Positions 11,477 through 24,206 of a DNA stretch of 64,000 bases are shown piece after piece. The stretch covers positions 62,001 to 126,000 of the forward strand of contig NW_019028979.1 of assembly GCF_002105155.1 (NCBI RefSeq), given 5' to 3'. Position numbers and translations under genes: made by a program. This stretch comes from Lobosporangium transversale. Its lineage: Eukaryota; Mortierellomycota; Mortierellomycetes; Mortierellales; Mortierellaceae. The notes under the pieces are model-generated. The model was not told the DNA's origin. It ran no database searches and was given only the letters and a program-made list of their open reading frames with translations. The number at the start of each line of letters is the position of its first letter. Position 1 is the first letter of the stretch.

Positions 11477-14400
11477 ATGCCAGAACTACTTCGCCACAAG
11501 AAATCGATCACAATGATGAAGATAACAACGACACCAACTGCAGTTACAGTAGGAACGCCTTCTTCTCCTTCCGCTTCTCTCTTAACAATAACACCAACAC
11601 CAACAACACCTCCATCCAAGCCTTTACCCATTGCAACCGCTGCAGCCATCATGGTGTCAACAACAACAACAACTGGCAAAGCCGCGACAGTAGCGGCAGT
11701 GCTTGGAAGAGACGATCAATCTTCATCGTCTTCTGCATCGACTTCTCCCATCTCTTTGACAGCCTCTTCTCCAACCACAACAATATCACCAGCTTCGACA
11801 CAGCCTCTATCACCCATTTTGGTCAACGGCCTCGAAACATCATTTTTTGACCAGGCTACAGAAGCTCTGTCGCCGCAAAGGCCAAGATTATCACCATCAT
11901 CCTCGTCATCATCACTATCACTATCACTATCATTCTCATCCTCACCATCATCATCATTCACTAATCCTGATGAACAGTCTGCCATCCTCACTGCGGTTCT
12001 CCATAAAAAAGATTCGGGTACCTCAATGGCTTCAACCGCAACAGCGGTAGAAACAGGAGCGGAAGCAGAATCAACAGAGACAGATGTTTATCCTCCTGAA
12101 GTCTTTGAAGCAGGTACCAGCAAGGGAAACGACATCACTGGCACTGCTCATATCAACTGCAACAGCAGGAATTTGGCCAGAAAAGCCTCCGCAAGGCGGG
12201 TTCCTCAACCAGATACCGCTGGTCAATATTCCGCCACGATTGCCGCACCCACAGGTCGTGTCCTGACTCGTCCTCTTTCAACCTCCAAGCTCTCCTCCGA
12301 TCCAACTGCGGCGCCTCATATCCTTCCAATTCAACGTAACAACCTTGCAGGATTTAATCTCGCCACGTTGGGGCAGCTGTCCCCCTCTGCTTCCACTGCC
12401 GCTGCAGGAGGAATGATGACGATGTCACGGTCCGAGACACTAGCATTCTTAAACGCGAACTCAAATAACTCATACTTCACTGTCCATCCAGGATCCTCAT
12501 CCCGCGTGAGTAGTCAATATGGGGATTTACACGGACCAATGCAAGGAGGGACGGGGACTTCTGGAACTGCAACACAAAACTTAGATGGCATTGTGTTGCC
12601 AACGACGCAACCCGGCAGTAACAGCCGAACGACCATGTGTGGATCTGATGCAATCTCATTGTTGGACTTGGAAGACTCCCATAATGATCTGGTCATGATC
12701 GACAGTAATGGCAATAGTTCCGGAAGCGGTGTAGTCGGCCCTGCTATCGTGGGCGAGACCATTGCCTCTGCTTCAGCATTTGTTACAAGCAGTAGTGCCG
12801 GTAGTAATGGTAGTGCTAACCATCGTCATTTATCAGGTCCACAGCACCATAACGGAACGCTCTCTACATCCTCTGCAGCGCGTTTAAGCGGCATCGTAGG
12901 GTCCGGCAGCGGAAGTGGCAACGGAGGTGGATTGCATTTGAGTTCATCATCGAGTCATTTAGCTGGAGGGCCATTACCTTGCCCTCCTTCTTCTTCCAAT
13001 AATCATAACAATAATAATGGGCCGCGAGCATCGCTTCCATCACTGACGTCACAAGCAAAACGAGACGCGATGCAACGTGCAGCCATGATTGCAGCAATGC
13101 AGCAGAATGGTGGAACCAAAATTCTAGCGGCTCAGCGTGTAGGAAGGCGACAGGATCGTCCAAGCAGGAACATTCGCTTTGGGGAATTCCATCGAATCTG
13201 CGAGATTGAACATGAGTTCGATCAAGGAAAGGTAAAAAAAAAAAAAAAGGAAAGAAAAGAAAAGAAAAGAAAAGACATTATATATTTTAAGTTAATGCAT
13301 TAAACTTATTAATTTTTGTTGCCGCCAAAAACTTCAGCCTCTGATTGCCAATGGAAGGATATTGATACACACAGCGCGTGCTTTTCGGATTGAAGAAAAC
13401 TGTGAAAAACGCGAAGAACTGGTAATACAATGCCTTCACAATTTTTTTGATGCTTTCAAGTATTGAATTACCTTTTATTGTTTATATTATTATTTTTATA
13501 GACATGTATAAAAGAAACAAGAGTTGAAGAGCTTAATATCACATCCTCTATGTCCACATTCCAAATAGTTGTATCTGTTCTCAGATGTCCTGGTAACGGG
13601 AACCAAACTACCAACGCTTCCATCAGGCAAAAGCACAAACAAAATTGACAACGATGGCCACAAGCAGGGCCTTGAGCAGCATATATCATCCACATCCTCA
13701 ACAGCACAAAATCACAGTGACGTATCTAACTCTACAGAGATAGTCAACTCTGACAACAGCGTTTCTTACAACAAAAAGGATATCTCAGATGCAGTACAAC
13801 AGGAGCTACTTATGAAAACATTTATAGACAAAACTGAACGAAATGCCCCAGGCTCTACAACGTCCAATAACGAAATGCGCTCGGAGAACCCATATGCTGG
13901 ACATTTGAAAAATCAACATATCTCGAGATTGACTCAAGTACAAGCGGATGCGGTCGAAGATGATGGTATAGAGGATTATAGAAGATAAAAAAGAAGTCAA
14001 TGTAGTAATGTATCTTGTCGTTGTTGCTAAGGTCTTGAACTTATGTACTTTTTTTTTTTTTTTTTTTTTTTTGCTCCTTCAAACATACATAACTTGTATA
14101 ACAAGAACGACCACTGCTCAAGATCTCGGCTCCACAACTTTCGTTACTCCTACTATTCGAATCGACTCCAATTCGAGATAGCTTTTTGGCGCTGATCAAT
14201 GAGACGATTGTAGCCCACAAACATCATCTTCTCTTCCAATCCAAGTACTTGGCAGATCTCAAAAAGTTCAAGCGACATTCCGCCTTCTCATTCGACACTT
14301 CATTCCTTAAGACCTGGGGCATTCCTGGAGGCCTCAATCTTGGATCTATCAAAATCAACAATAATTTTAATAATGGCAGCGGTAATGGCGCCGTTGGGCC

Positions 14401-16312
14401 GAATGGTACTTCTTTCACAGCTTCGCCTGTGACCTCTCCAGGCGGTAGCGCATTTGATCCATTCCATTATCAACAGTTCTTGAACTTGAACCGGCCGCAG
14501 TCTATGGCAGGAAGCCTCTTTAATTTCGCACTCAATGGTGGAGCCTTCTCTCCGTTTACTTCTGGCGATCATAGCAAGGAAAGCTCCTATGCGACACTAA
14601 GAGGAACAAGTGCAGCGAACGCGCTACAATATCATCACCAGCAGCAGCAACAGATCCTTCAACAGCAACTTAAGAACCGACCCCCCTCATGGATGACTGG
14701 CGCTTCAACAGGACGTCCTGGCATTGATAGGACCCTTTCTGGTTCAGCTTTTGATGCTTTATGGTTCATGAAGGGTAACAATGGTGGTTACGGAGGAGGC
14801 GACCAGAACAAGCCACGCAGATCCGCTATTGAAGTTGTCTCTGCTCCATTCTCTTCAGCACACGGAGATGGTGAAGGCAAGAGGAAGAATGCAGAGGACG
14901 ACAGTGAAAGCTCAGGATCTGCAGCTTCATCGCTTTACTCATCTTCCTCAAGTACTAACCTCAGTAACCTTGTTGCTACCACTGCCACTGGCTCTGAAAG
15001 CAACGGTGGCGATAATAAGAATAGTCAAAATCAGGATAACAATAACAGTGGTAACAGTTATAACAGCAAGCAGACCTTGAGCCGTGCCTCCGGATACATC
15101 CTGCCTTCCAGCAATAATTCGACAATGATGATGACGGGAACCCTACGAAATGGATCAGACTGGGTGCGAGATGAGGATGCAGCTGTCTGTATGGTATGCT
15201 CAGTTACCAAGTTTGGAGTTTTGGTCCGCAAGCATCACTGCCGATTGTGTGGCCGAGTTATCTGCTGGAAGTGTTGTCAAATGAAAGGCGTAGCCCTGGT
15301 TGGTGATGTCTCTGCAGGAAACATGATTCCGTCTGAACTTCGTAAACCCATTCGTGTATGCCTTGATTGTATTGAGCAAGATGCACTCCAAGATCAACAC
15401 CAACAAAAGCAGCAGCCGCAACCACAGCAGCCACAACAACCAGAGCAATCACAACAGCAGCATTCTCCGGTCTCGACCTCTTTCCCATTTCAAGGAGTTT
15501 TTGGTCGTTTGATGAGCTCTACAAGCACAAGCCCACAACTTGTCACTTCGATCTCTAATACATCGGCTAACAGTACAGTCGCGATGTCTCAAGCTCATTC
15601 ACAGATGCCATTTTATCCACGTGGAGGCCATGGCCGAACTGGACGCTCATATCCGCATCATCATCGCGCCTCATTCTACAGAATTGACGTGGAACGTGTT
15701 GGCGAAGAGGACGAGGAAGAACAGGAGGAGCAGGAAGGAAAGGAGAGCGAAGAAGATCGAGGGCAAAGCCAAGGCGAAAGTAAAGGCAACGAGCGAGCCA
15801 ATGTAGGGGATCAAGGAATAACAACAGGTGCAATCGAAGGGGCTGAAGGATCTTCCGCTGCTTTTGGTTTAGAGGCTATGGAGAGCACTGATGGATTACG
15901 ACCTAATCGGAACTCTGTCATAAAATCAAATCATAGCACTCTTCGACTTAAGGATTTAGATCCTGCTGACATTAATGAGGATGAAGTCAACAACCAGATT
16001 TTGACACTAGAGTCTGAAGTTCAAGATCTCCTGATTCAAAACGCACCACTGATGTTTGGTGCTGCAACCAGTAGTCAGAATGCTCGAGGTGGAAGGAGCA
16101 GTGGGGCCGCAGCATCAGCAAGCAAGACACGCGTCATACGCGGTATACCAAAGGAGCTGCTCCAGGGAGCGGCAGAAACAGCAGTGGCTTTAGAGGATAG
16201 CAAGGTCGACGTGATAGTAGACGAGGATGGATGTGTAGAAGAGGAAGAAAAGACAATAGAGGAGTTACTGGCGGAACAGGACGAGCAACTCAAGCATTTT
16301 CTAACGCGATAG
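11477..16312 (+). CDS. PH and FYVE domain protein
   Basis: Four exons, 11477-13231, 13338-13421, 13569-13965 and 14106-16312, close in frame to 1480 residues. The first roughly 555 residues are Ser/Thr/Asn-rich and probably disordered. A PH-like fold begins near residue 563 (IRFGEFHRICEIE) and runs over three introns: RILIHTARAFRIEE, then LYLFSDVLVTG, then a polar insertion of about 110 residues, then SRLTQVQADAVEDD and the C-terminal helix FESTPIRDSFLALI. A FYVE zinc finger lies at about 1095-1170 with all three PI3P signatures: WVRD, RKHHCRLCG and IRVC, plus paired Cys ligands. The C-terminus is acidic with short helical stretches. Such proteins usually bind PI3P on endosomes; the exact role here is inferred. 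The stop in the 13.99-kb frame lies inside an intron, so these are not two genes. Confidence 0.8.
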
Positions 16313-16483
16313 GAGATAAAAATTTATTACCGATTTATTAATTGTTATTCATTGATCTAATACATGCACATTAAAGTAATATAATTCATCCTTGTAGATG
16401 TTCATAAATACATATTGATACACTTTATTGCCCTAATCCTCTACTCAGCATTTCTATAACGATATATTCACTTCTGCTGATGT

Positions 16484-18030
16484 CTACTGTGTCCGTGAGT
16501 TTCCATTATTAACGTTGTTACTATCCGATTGATTGTTCGCACCATCACTGTTGTCTTTGGATGATGCATTGGGTTTTTTGGTATGTGTCAGTACTGCACG
16601 CCGTTTCTTATCTTCAAGGACCTGTGCCTGCCGGCGCTCTAATTCTGCAGCCTCTGCGATTGTCCTTTTGAGTAAATCCTTAAGCTGTATAGTCACGTTC
16701 CGAACCAGCAAGAATGCATCACCTCGCAAAAGACTTGTTTTGAATCTCTCTAGTCCACGCTTTTGTGTTCCATTAGTCCATGATTCAAGATAAAGATTTC
16801 CGACTCGATATGTAGGCGAAAAGGTTCGGTGTAAGAACGCAGTAGTTTGGGACCAGATCTGACTAAATTCCTGGCTAGTTGAAAATAAAAGTGCAGAGGT
16901 TGATATTCCTGCACCAACGTATGCTGTATTCTGAGGTTTTAGATTGTTTTTCGAATCAGACCCTCCAGAAGATGATGAAGTTGATGAAGACGATGAATTA
17001 GAGGAAGAAGAAGAGGAAGCTGATGATGATGACTCCTCGGATTCGCCCTTCGTCCTAGTTGATACGGTTATAGAGGACAATGAAATATTGGAGCGCATAA
17101 ACGACGTAGGCATAGTAGGTTTTGATTTAGAGGTCGGTGCACGCAAATGAGAAGGGATTGATGAGCAAAGATTTTCACGACTGATGCTATTGCTATTGTT
17201 GTGGGTATCCATGTTTGTACTTGTCTCATTGCCTAAATTAGATGAGTCTCTATGAGCCGAGTGGTTTCGAGAATGATATCTGTGGGCAGAAGCATGTGAC
17301 GAAGACGAGTCAGAGTTTGCTGATTGTGGAGGTTGGCTGGTCTCTTCTATCCCCTGTTTGAAACATCGAATGATTGGGACTGAAGGACATTGTGCGCCAG
17401 CTAATATTTTATCCATATCCAATCGAAAAAACACGAGGGAATGAGAAAAAAGGACAATAAAGGGTTAGTAGCTTCATAGGATTAATGCATCATGGGGTAG
17501 AATAGCAACTGAAGGAATAAAAATGTTTTTAAACGAAATTGTGTATCATTCAAGATAGAGTCAACAGGTATCGACTTCAAGTCATAGCTCCATTTTTAAT
17601 TTTTTAATTTTTAATTATATTTTAAACACGTACCTTGTCTATAAGTGATGGGATCTGAACTGTCCAAAGAAAGGCTTAGAAGCATTGGTTCTTGGACAAA
17701 GCGACTACTCATACCAAGTCGAGTAGAAATGCAGCTGGAAGGAGCTATTGCAGCTGTCTGAAGAAGCCGATGTAGCCGGTCGAAAGTATGGTTGCGTGTT
17801 GCGATAAGAGTTGATTGATATCGGTCATTGAAATGATGTAAGTAGCGTTGATTGGCTTCAGACATTAGAGAATTAAGCTTGGTCTTGGCTCCAGGCTCTG
17901 AAGTTGAAATGGCGAGTTGACAGGCATAGTTAATCCAGTCATTTGATCCGAAAGACCTGGAATTGTCTTGACTTGACTGAGCATGAGAATGAATGCTAGC
18001 ATTAGTACTATTCGTCCTGTTAGTGCCCAT
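16484..18030 (-). CDS. orphan Ser/Asn-rich protein
   Basis: Two exons on the minus strand, 18030-17634 and 17400-16484, phase 1, 437 residues. I chose the ATG at 18030 because the frame upstream to 18090 has only a TTG. The first exon gives a helical region (NDWINYACQLAISTS, ANQRYLHHFNDRYQ). The middle is a long Ser/His/Asn-rich stretch with a near-pure Ser tract. The last 150 residues look folded: YRVGNLYLESWTNGTQKRG, FKTSLLRGDAFLLVRNV, then a charged helix LLKRTIAEAAELERRQAQV. I do not recognise the family. It is divergent from RNase H2A, and its 3' end converges on the PH-FYVE gene with about 170 bp between stops. Confidence 0.65.
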
Positions 18031-18864
18031 CGTGAGTAAAAAGTTAAAATTGAAAGACAAGAAAGGAAGTAATGGAAATTTGGAAAGCAAAAAAGAAATG
18101 AAGGATGGGAAATGGGAACTAAGAGTAAAAAGAGTGACAGCCCTGAGAAAAAAGAAAAGCTCTCATTTGATTGGATAAAAAAGGAAAAATGGAGAGAGGT
18201 CATAAGACAGCTCCACTTGCACTTCGCGTATCCCAAGCTGGAAATACATTGTTGCATTTCACATGGCGACTAAACGATAAGACAGAGTAGTTGGTACATT
18301 GGAGAAGGCCAGCTTCGGTCCAATCATACTCTACACCCGCACGCCAAAACAGCACTTCGAAGTAGGCGAAACACATAGTGTCAATTCTAAATACCTTGAG
18401 GAAATTAGGCTACCTATTTCTGAGCCGCTCCAGCTTCTTCTGAACTTCTGATAATGCTTGGAAGCGAATAAAACTGACTGTGGAGTTGATACTACTTTAC
18501 CGAGACAGGACACGCCCGTGCTATTTCTGCAAAGTCCATGGCATCGCTACGGGTTACAGAAGATGGCTTCTTTAATGGGAAAACTGAGAATAGTACAGGG
18601 GGCACCTGGCAAAAAAAAAATTAGTGTTGCAAAGCTGCTGTTGTTGTCGAAACAACCTTGTCAGGATCAATGCCTACTACCGAGGCGACCGCGCGATTCC
18701 TAGATAATACAGCTCAAGGAGAAGTCAATAAAAAAGAAGCCATATTGAGTGATAAAAAAAAAAAAAAAAAAAAAGCGTAGCGAAGCAGTCCTCATGAAAG
18801 TGTAATTACATAAACCAATGTTTGCAGTACATTGCACATTTAGAGAAAACAAGCACAGTAACTC
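18031..18864. promoter_or_regulatory. divergent intergenic region (orphan / RNase H2A)
   Basis: 834 bp between divergent start codons. It contains an A-run (about 18753-18774) near the RNase H2A start and purine-rich sequence next to the orphan start. The short plus-strand frame at 18458-18703 has no motif and I do not call it. Confidence 0.4.
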
Positions 18865-20422
18865 ATGGATCCAGAGGAGGAATTATTCCCGTTTGAAACA
18901 GAGGAAGAAGAATTAGTCGTCTCTGAAAGTGCCATCCGACCACCCTCAGGAACAGACAAGGCTTTGCTAAAATCATATACCTATACGACTCCATTGCCTA
19001 CATTACTTGAACCGGATCAGGAATGCATCCTTGGCGTAGACGAGGCTGGGAGAGGACCCGTTTTGGGACCCATGGTGTATGGTATCTGCTACTGTCCACT
19101 GTCCAAAGCAGATGAGTTAGCAGGCCTTGGCTTTGCAGGTATGGGCTACTACCCCACCTCTTCCACGGCTGCAGATCGCTTAATCCCATAGTCTTGAACA
19201 AGCTCGCCTTTTAACTATTCAATATATCACCTACTTGCACCCTCCAAATATACCCTAGATTCTAAAACTCTCAAAGAGCACGAGAGAGACAATTTGCTAG
19301 AAGTTATTACATCACGGCCAGATTTGATCGGATGGAGCGTTCGGATCCTTTCACCCATGGATATCTCAAATAGTATGCTCCGAAAGTAAGAATCCTTTTA
19401 TTTAAGCACAAAAAGTTCTCTAGATCATCTTCTGGATCGGATGATCACTAAGCACCACTACATTACTAGGGAGAAATACAATTTGAACGCACTAGCTCAT
19501 GATACGACAATCCAGCTCATCCGTGAAACTCTAGCCTCTGGAGTGAATGTGAAAGAAGTACGAGCCGGCAATTTCTTCGAATTGACTAATCATCACAATA
19601 TTTATTGCTTGCAAATACCATCAGAGGTATGGAGCAGCTAACGTCACTCTGAACATCATCATCAAAATGACTTTTGAATTAGGTCTACGTCGACACAGTG
19701 GGACCACCAGAAACATATCAGAAAAAACTGGAGGGACTGTTTCCATCTATATCCAAGATTGTTGTTGCTAAGAAAGCTGATTCCAAATTCCCTATTGTCT
19801 CTGCTGCCAGTATTTGTGCCAAAGTCACACGCGATGATGTTCTAAAACATTGGATCTTTGCAGAAACAGGAATGGATGATACAATATCTCGTCAATTCGG
19901 ATCTGGATATCCATCTGGTAAACATCCTTACCACAACAACAAAAAAGAAAGATGAAATTAGGGAAATACATCTGTCTGCTAGTTTTTGATGTGACATCGT
20001 GATGTATTGATATGGCTCCTTCATAGATCCCAAGACTGTTTCGTGGCTCAAAGCAAACATGGATCCAATATTTGGGTATCCAAACATTGTGCGCTTCAGC
20101 TGGCAGACCTGCAAAACGTTGTTGGAGACATCAGGAAAGACTGTTCGCTGGTAAGTATTTATATTTATGCGCAAATGCTTAATATTGGAGTGCACCAACA
20201 ATAGCTGATCTTATTTTTGATATCACGTTGGTGAGTAGGCCTGATGATGATGAGAGTCGTTCGCAGCCCAGGATTACCGCGCTATTTGGCCAGGCTGGGG
20301 GGGACACAGTAGAGTTGACAAAGCAGAAGCGAAAGTACTCTACGTTTGCTTCAAAAACAAATCCTCGACCCCGTCCACAGCTCATGCAAGACATGGCCTT
20401 GAAGAACGTGATTGATTTTTAA
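18865..20422 (+). CDS. RNH201: ribonuclease H2 catalytic subunit A
   Basis: Six exons: 18865-19138, 19259-19385, 19470-19557, 19683-19917, 20027-20150 and 20239-20422, closing to 343 residues (yeast Rnh201 has 307). RNase H2 removes ribonucleotides misinserted in DNA and RNA of RNA:DNA hybrids. The catalytic acidic residues are in place: [17 protein letters not shown], then DSKTLKEHE, then VYVDTVGPP. The family motifs [43 protein letters not shown] and RFSWQTCK all follow in order. The third intron was set by homology: the frame stays open past 19557 for about 80 bases, but splicing there restores GVNVKEVYVDTVG. An acidic N-terminal extension and a basic C-terminal tail flank the enzyme. MCM8 starts only 66 bp downstream on the same strand. 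Confidence 0.92.
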
Positions 20423-20488
20423 ACAGCCAAATAAAGTTAATAGGCATCTAATAGCCACCTTTTTTTATTATTCATTCTTGTTCATGGA

Positions 20489-23400
20489 GTGCCACTAATG
20501 CCACCAGAACAGTCGAATCCACGAGGGGCATATGCTCGCCAAGGAGGAGGAGGAAGAGGAGGGTGGGGCTACTTCCGGGGACGTGGTCGGGGGAAGCGAC
20601 ATGGTGGTGATGGTAGTTGGTTCAATGAGAATGGTAGCGGCAGGAATAATTTGTACCCTGGCCGTTCACAGAATCCCGATGCAAACGAACAAAACGGAAA
20701 TAAACGCTGGCAGAGGCCCAGAACTTCAGCTCCTAAAAACCAGAATCAGGATCAGGATGAAGATGGTATTGTCCCTGATGTCAACACTATAATGGTGCAG
20801 GCGAATGAAATACCTGCAGCGGCGTTGCAGATACAACGTACGGCGCCACCAATGTCAAAACATGTTGTTAGTTGCCCATGGAAGGACTGGGACGTATATT
20901 TTCCACAGGAAGGTAAATTAAACCGAACCGTGGAAGCCTATCGTTCTATTCTTTTTTTCCCTTAGCGGGCATGGAGCATTAGCTGTCATAACATGTTGAC
21001 CCTTTGTAATCTTTGTTGTAGTCTACCATTCCCAACATGAATTTCTTCCATGGATTGCTGAGTTCAAGAGATATATTCAAGACTATCATCTTTATAGACT
21101 CAATAAGGTGCATATACTTGCTTTTATTTATAAGAAAGGCTAAAACTTCGGTAGATAATGCTTCAACAGCTCACATGGCTTTTATGGAGCACGTTGCATA
21201 TTTTAGGAGCATCAATGTGCTATCGCACAACGAAGGGTCTTGGTTGTGAACCTCAAGAATTTGGTTCAAGCATGTAAAATTGAGGATCTGATGAAGCTTA
21301 TAGTTGAACGGCCTACAGATATTATTGGCTGTATTACCTTGGCTGCCATTCAGGTAAAGCACACTAAATAAAGGTTACGGCATCGCGGTTCATATTATCA
21401 GGACGACTAGCATTAACTTCGCAACACTACACATAAACAGGCTATTTTTGGTGAAGAAGCAACGAAGACGACCCAACAAAAGCGATTTACAGTGCGGTTC
21501 GCCTGTTTCGACAAGATTACACGTGGCAAGGATCTGAAAGCGGACCTTATTGGTATGATATGAATCAAAGGAAGGGCATGCTGATTAGTATTCATCGTAG
21601 AGTATATGGATATGGTTGAGAGGCACGACGTGATACTGACTTCTGTCACCGTGTCACATATTTTGTGTTGCTACTTTTCTCAGGGAAAATGGTTTGTGTA
21701 CGGGGGACCGTTGTTCGAACTTCTGGGGTGAAGCCTCTTGCTATAAAAATGGCGTTTACTTGCAATACCTGCCAAGCAGTTCAGACAGTGGAATTTAAAG
21801 ACGCAAGATATGAAGAACCAACAAGATGCCTCCAAGTTGGTTGCAGGAGCGGGAAATTTACGCCGCAGCGTGGAATTGACTATGAGACAGAGACTGTCGA
21901 CTGGCAAGTCATTCGGTGAGAAAACTGATACTGTATGAGGCATGTGTTTGAAGAGCTTTGGATTTTAGCGACAAACCCCCCCTATTAATTATGCCTGCAT
22001 TCATTGCTATTAGATTACAAGAGAAACTCCCAGATGACAGATTGGACTCTGGCAGGGTCCCAAGGTCGATTGAATGTGAAGTTATAAACGATCTTGTGGA
22101 CCGTGTCATTCCAGGAGATGTCGTAGAGATCACTGGGATTGTCAAGGTTGCTCAAACCGAAAAAGGTTCGAATTTTAGCTTGTTCTGCAATAATGAAGAC
22201 TGAAATCGACATAGTAGATCTATGGCATGGCTGACAAATAGAGTTTTCGTTTGGTGCATAGCATATCATTCCCGAACAAGAACTGGAAACACTATGTATT
22301 TGCTTTATATTGACGTCAACTACCTACAAAAGTCCAGTATGACCACTGTGGATGAGGAAGAAAACGATCAAGATTATGACCCGAAAGGATCTTCCAAAGA
22401 CAGTAAGGACAGCATCCAGATCAATACTAGGGATCTCTACGCAATCGAAGACATTACTCGGGAGCCTCAGCTATTTAAGCTTATCGTCAATTCATTCTGT
22501 CCTCTAATTTTTGGTCATGAAATGGTCAAGGCCGGAATCCTATTTGCGCTCTTTGGTGGTAGAAGACGTGGCAACAGTGCGATAGACCGAACTGTCACTC
22601 GTGCAGATCCCCATGTTTTGGTCGTTGGAGATCCCGGTCTAGGAAAGTCTCAAATGCTATCTGCAGCTGTGAAGGTAGCTCCTCGTGGTGTTTACGTCTG
22701 CGGGAGTAGTGGAGTATCTACTGGCGGATTAACTGTAACACTAGTCAGAGGTTCGGGGTCTGATTTTGCGCTTGAGGCAGGAGCTTTGGTTCTAGGTGAT
22801 CAAGGATGTTGCTGCATTGATGAGTTTGACAAGATGACAACAGATCATAATGCCTTGTTAGAGGCAATGGAACAACAGTCGATCAGCATTGCCAAGGCAG
22901 GAGTCCTTTGTACATTGCCTGCTAGAACCAGTGTAATTGCTGCTGCAAACCCAAAGGGTGGTCATTATAACACTGCCAAGTCAGTGGCAGAGAACCTGAA
23001 GATGAATGGTGCACTATTGTCTCGTTTCGACCTGATTTTTATCCTGATGGACAAACCTGATAGCGAAATGGATAAATATCTCTCTAGGCATGTGATGGCT
23101 TTACATGCAGGACATGCAGCAGACAAGCGAGCTCTTAGGCCTACCTCCTCTCAAGATAGTGAAATGGATCGGTCGCACCCCTCGGAATCGAGCGACACTA
23201 AAGCAAGAATGAGTGACCCTTTATCGGAACGTCTAAAGATGACAAAGGAAGATGATTTGCAGCTCATTGCTCAACCGCTCTTGAGAAAATACATTGCTTA
23301 TGCTCGTCAATATGTGCATCCAAGGCTCTCGCCGGAGGCGGCTGCAATCCTACAGGACTACTATCTTGCTCTTCGTGAGCGACATCGATCACCAGATGGC

Positions 23401-24021
23401 ACACCAGTGACGACGCGGCAATTAGAATCTCTAATCCGAATGGCTGAGGCAAAAGCAAGGATAGAGTTACGCGAGCTTGTAACAAAGAGAGACGCAATGG
23501 ATGTTGTGGAGATCATGTAAGTGATTTTAGAGCCGCCAGGGCGTTGTTGTTACTTATTATTTCTCTACGAGTTCTTCACTCATGTACTTCTGAAATATAT
23601 GTTTATAATCTCGTTTTCTGCATTATTCAGGACGTTCAGCTTGCGTGATGCATTCGGGTCAGGGCAGGGTCTTGGCCCCAGTCAAGGTCAAGGATCATCT
23701 GGTCGCGGAAAAGGAGCTGCTATAAAAAGGTAATGCTTTTTTTTTTTCTTTTTTTTCCTCACCATCAATAAAAATCTGACGTTTTTTTTTTCTTTTTCCG
23801 ACATTATCGTGAAAAATGATAGATATGTCGCTCAGTTGCAGAAGATCGCAAATGAAACATCAAGCAGCATGTTTTCTTACGAGCAATTGTATCGTACATT
23901 CCAGGACATGCAGTTTTCGGACATTACTGGCGGGTTTCAGGGGTTTATCGAAACTCTTAACAACCAAAACTTTCTGCTCAAAAAAGGATCGCGAACATAT
24001 CAGCTTACCATGGTCATGTAA
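20489..24021 (+). CDS. MCM8: MCM8 minichromosome maintenance helicase
   Basis: Nine exons: 20489-20912, 21022-21107, 21207-21353, 21441-21552, 21684-21915, 22014-22165, 22262-23516, 23631-23729 and 23823-24021. Phases close to 901 residues (human MCM8 840). MCM8 pairs with MCM9 in a helicase used in homologous recombination and crosslink repair. The N-terminus is RGG/Gly-Arg-rich. An OB-fold with a zinc-binding site follows (CNTCQ...C...GCRSG). The AAA+ domain has Walker A GDPGLGKS (about 507), Walker B CIDEFDKM (about 569), sensor-1 AANPKGGHYN and the arginine finger LSRFDLIF. The C-terminal winged helix ends in FLLKKGSRTYQL, typical of MCM8. I cannot see whether MCM9 exists elsewhere. The 66-bp gap from the RNase H2A stop leaves little room for a separate promoter. 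Confidence 0.9.
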
Positions 24022-24206
24022 ATACACCTAGACATCCAGAGCAATAAAAAATAAAAACACTAGGGCCTATCAATCTTGAAAGAGGAAATATCGTCTGCTT
24101 CGTTTACTCAGTACAGTAATGCATTTCATCACATGGGTTTACTCAGTACAGTAATGCATTTCATCGCATGTGTGAAGAAAGTATATAAATAAATAGCCTC
24201 AATGTA
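24022..24206. repeat. 34-bp tandem duplication beside the transposon
   Basis: Two adjacent copies of a 34-bp unit, 24102-24135 and 24137-24170, differ at a single base (A versus G before CATG) and are separated by one G. Each begins GTTTACTCAGTACAG. They lie 3' of MCM8 and about 36 bp before the left end of the Tc1 element. Confidence 0.85.

Noticed and set aside
14186-16312. Separate FYVE gene starting at a TTG
   Set aside because: The frame is open further upstream to 14102 and joins the PH exons in phase, so it is the last exon of one gene.
18458-18703. 81-codon plus frame upstream of RNase H2A
   Set aside because: Lies in the divergent promoter region and lacks any recognisable feature.
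19558-19641. RNase H2A exon read-through ending in a TAA
   Set aside because: Splicing at 19557 restores the conserved KEVYVDTVG; the read-through inserts unrelated residues and stops.
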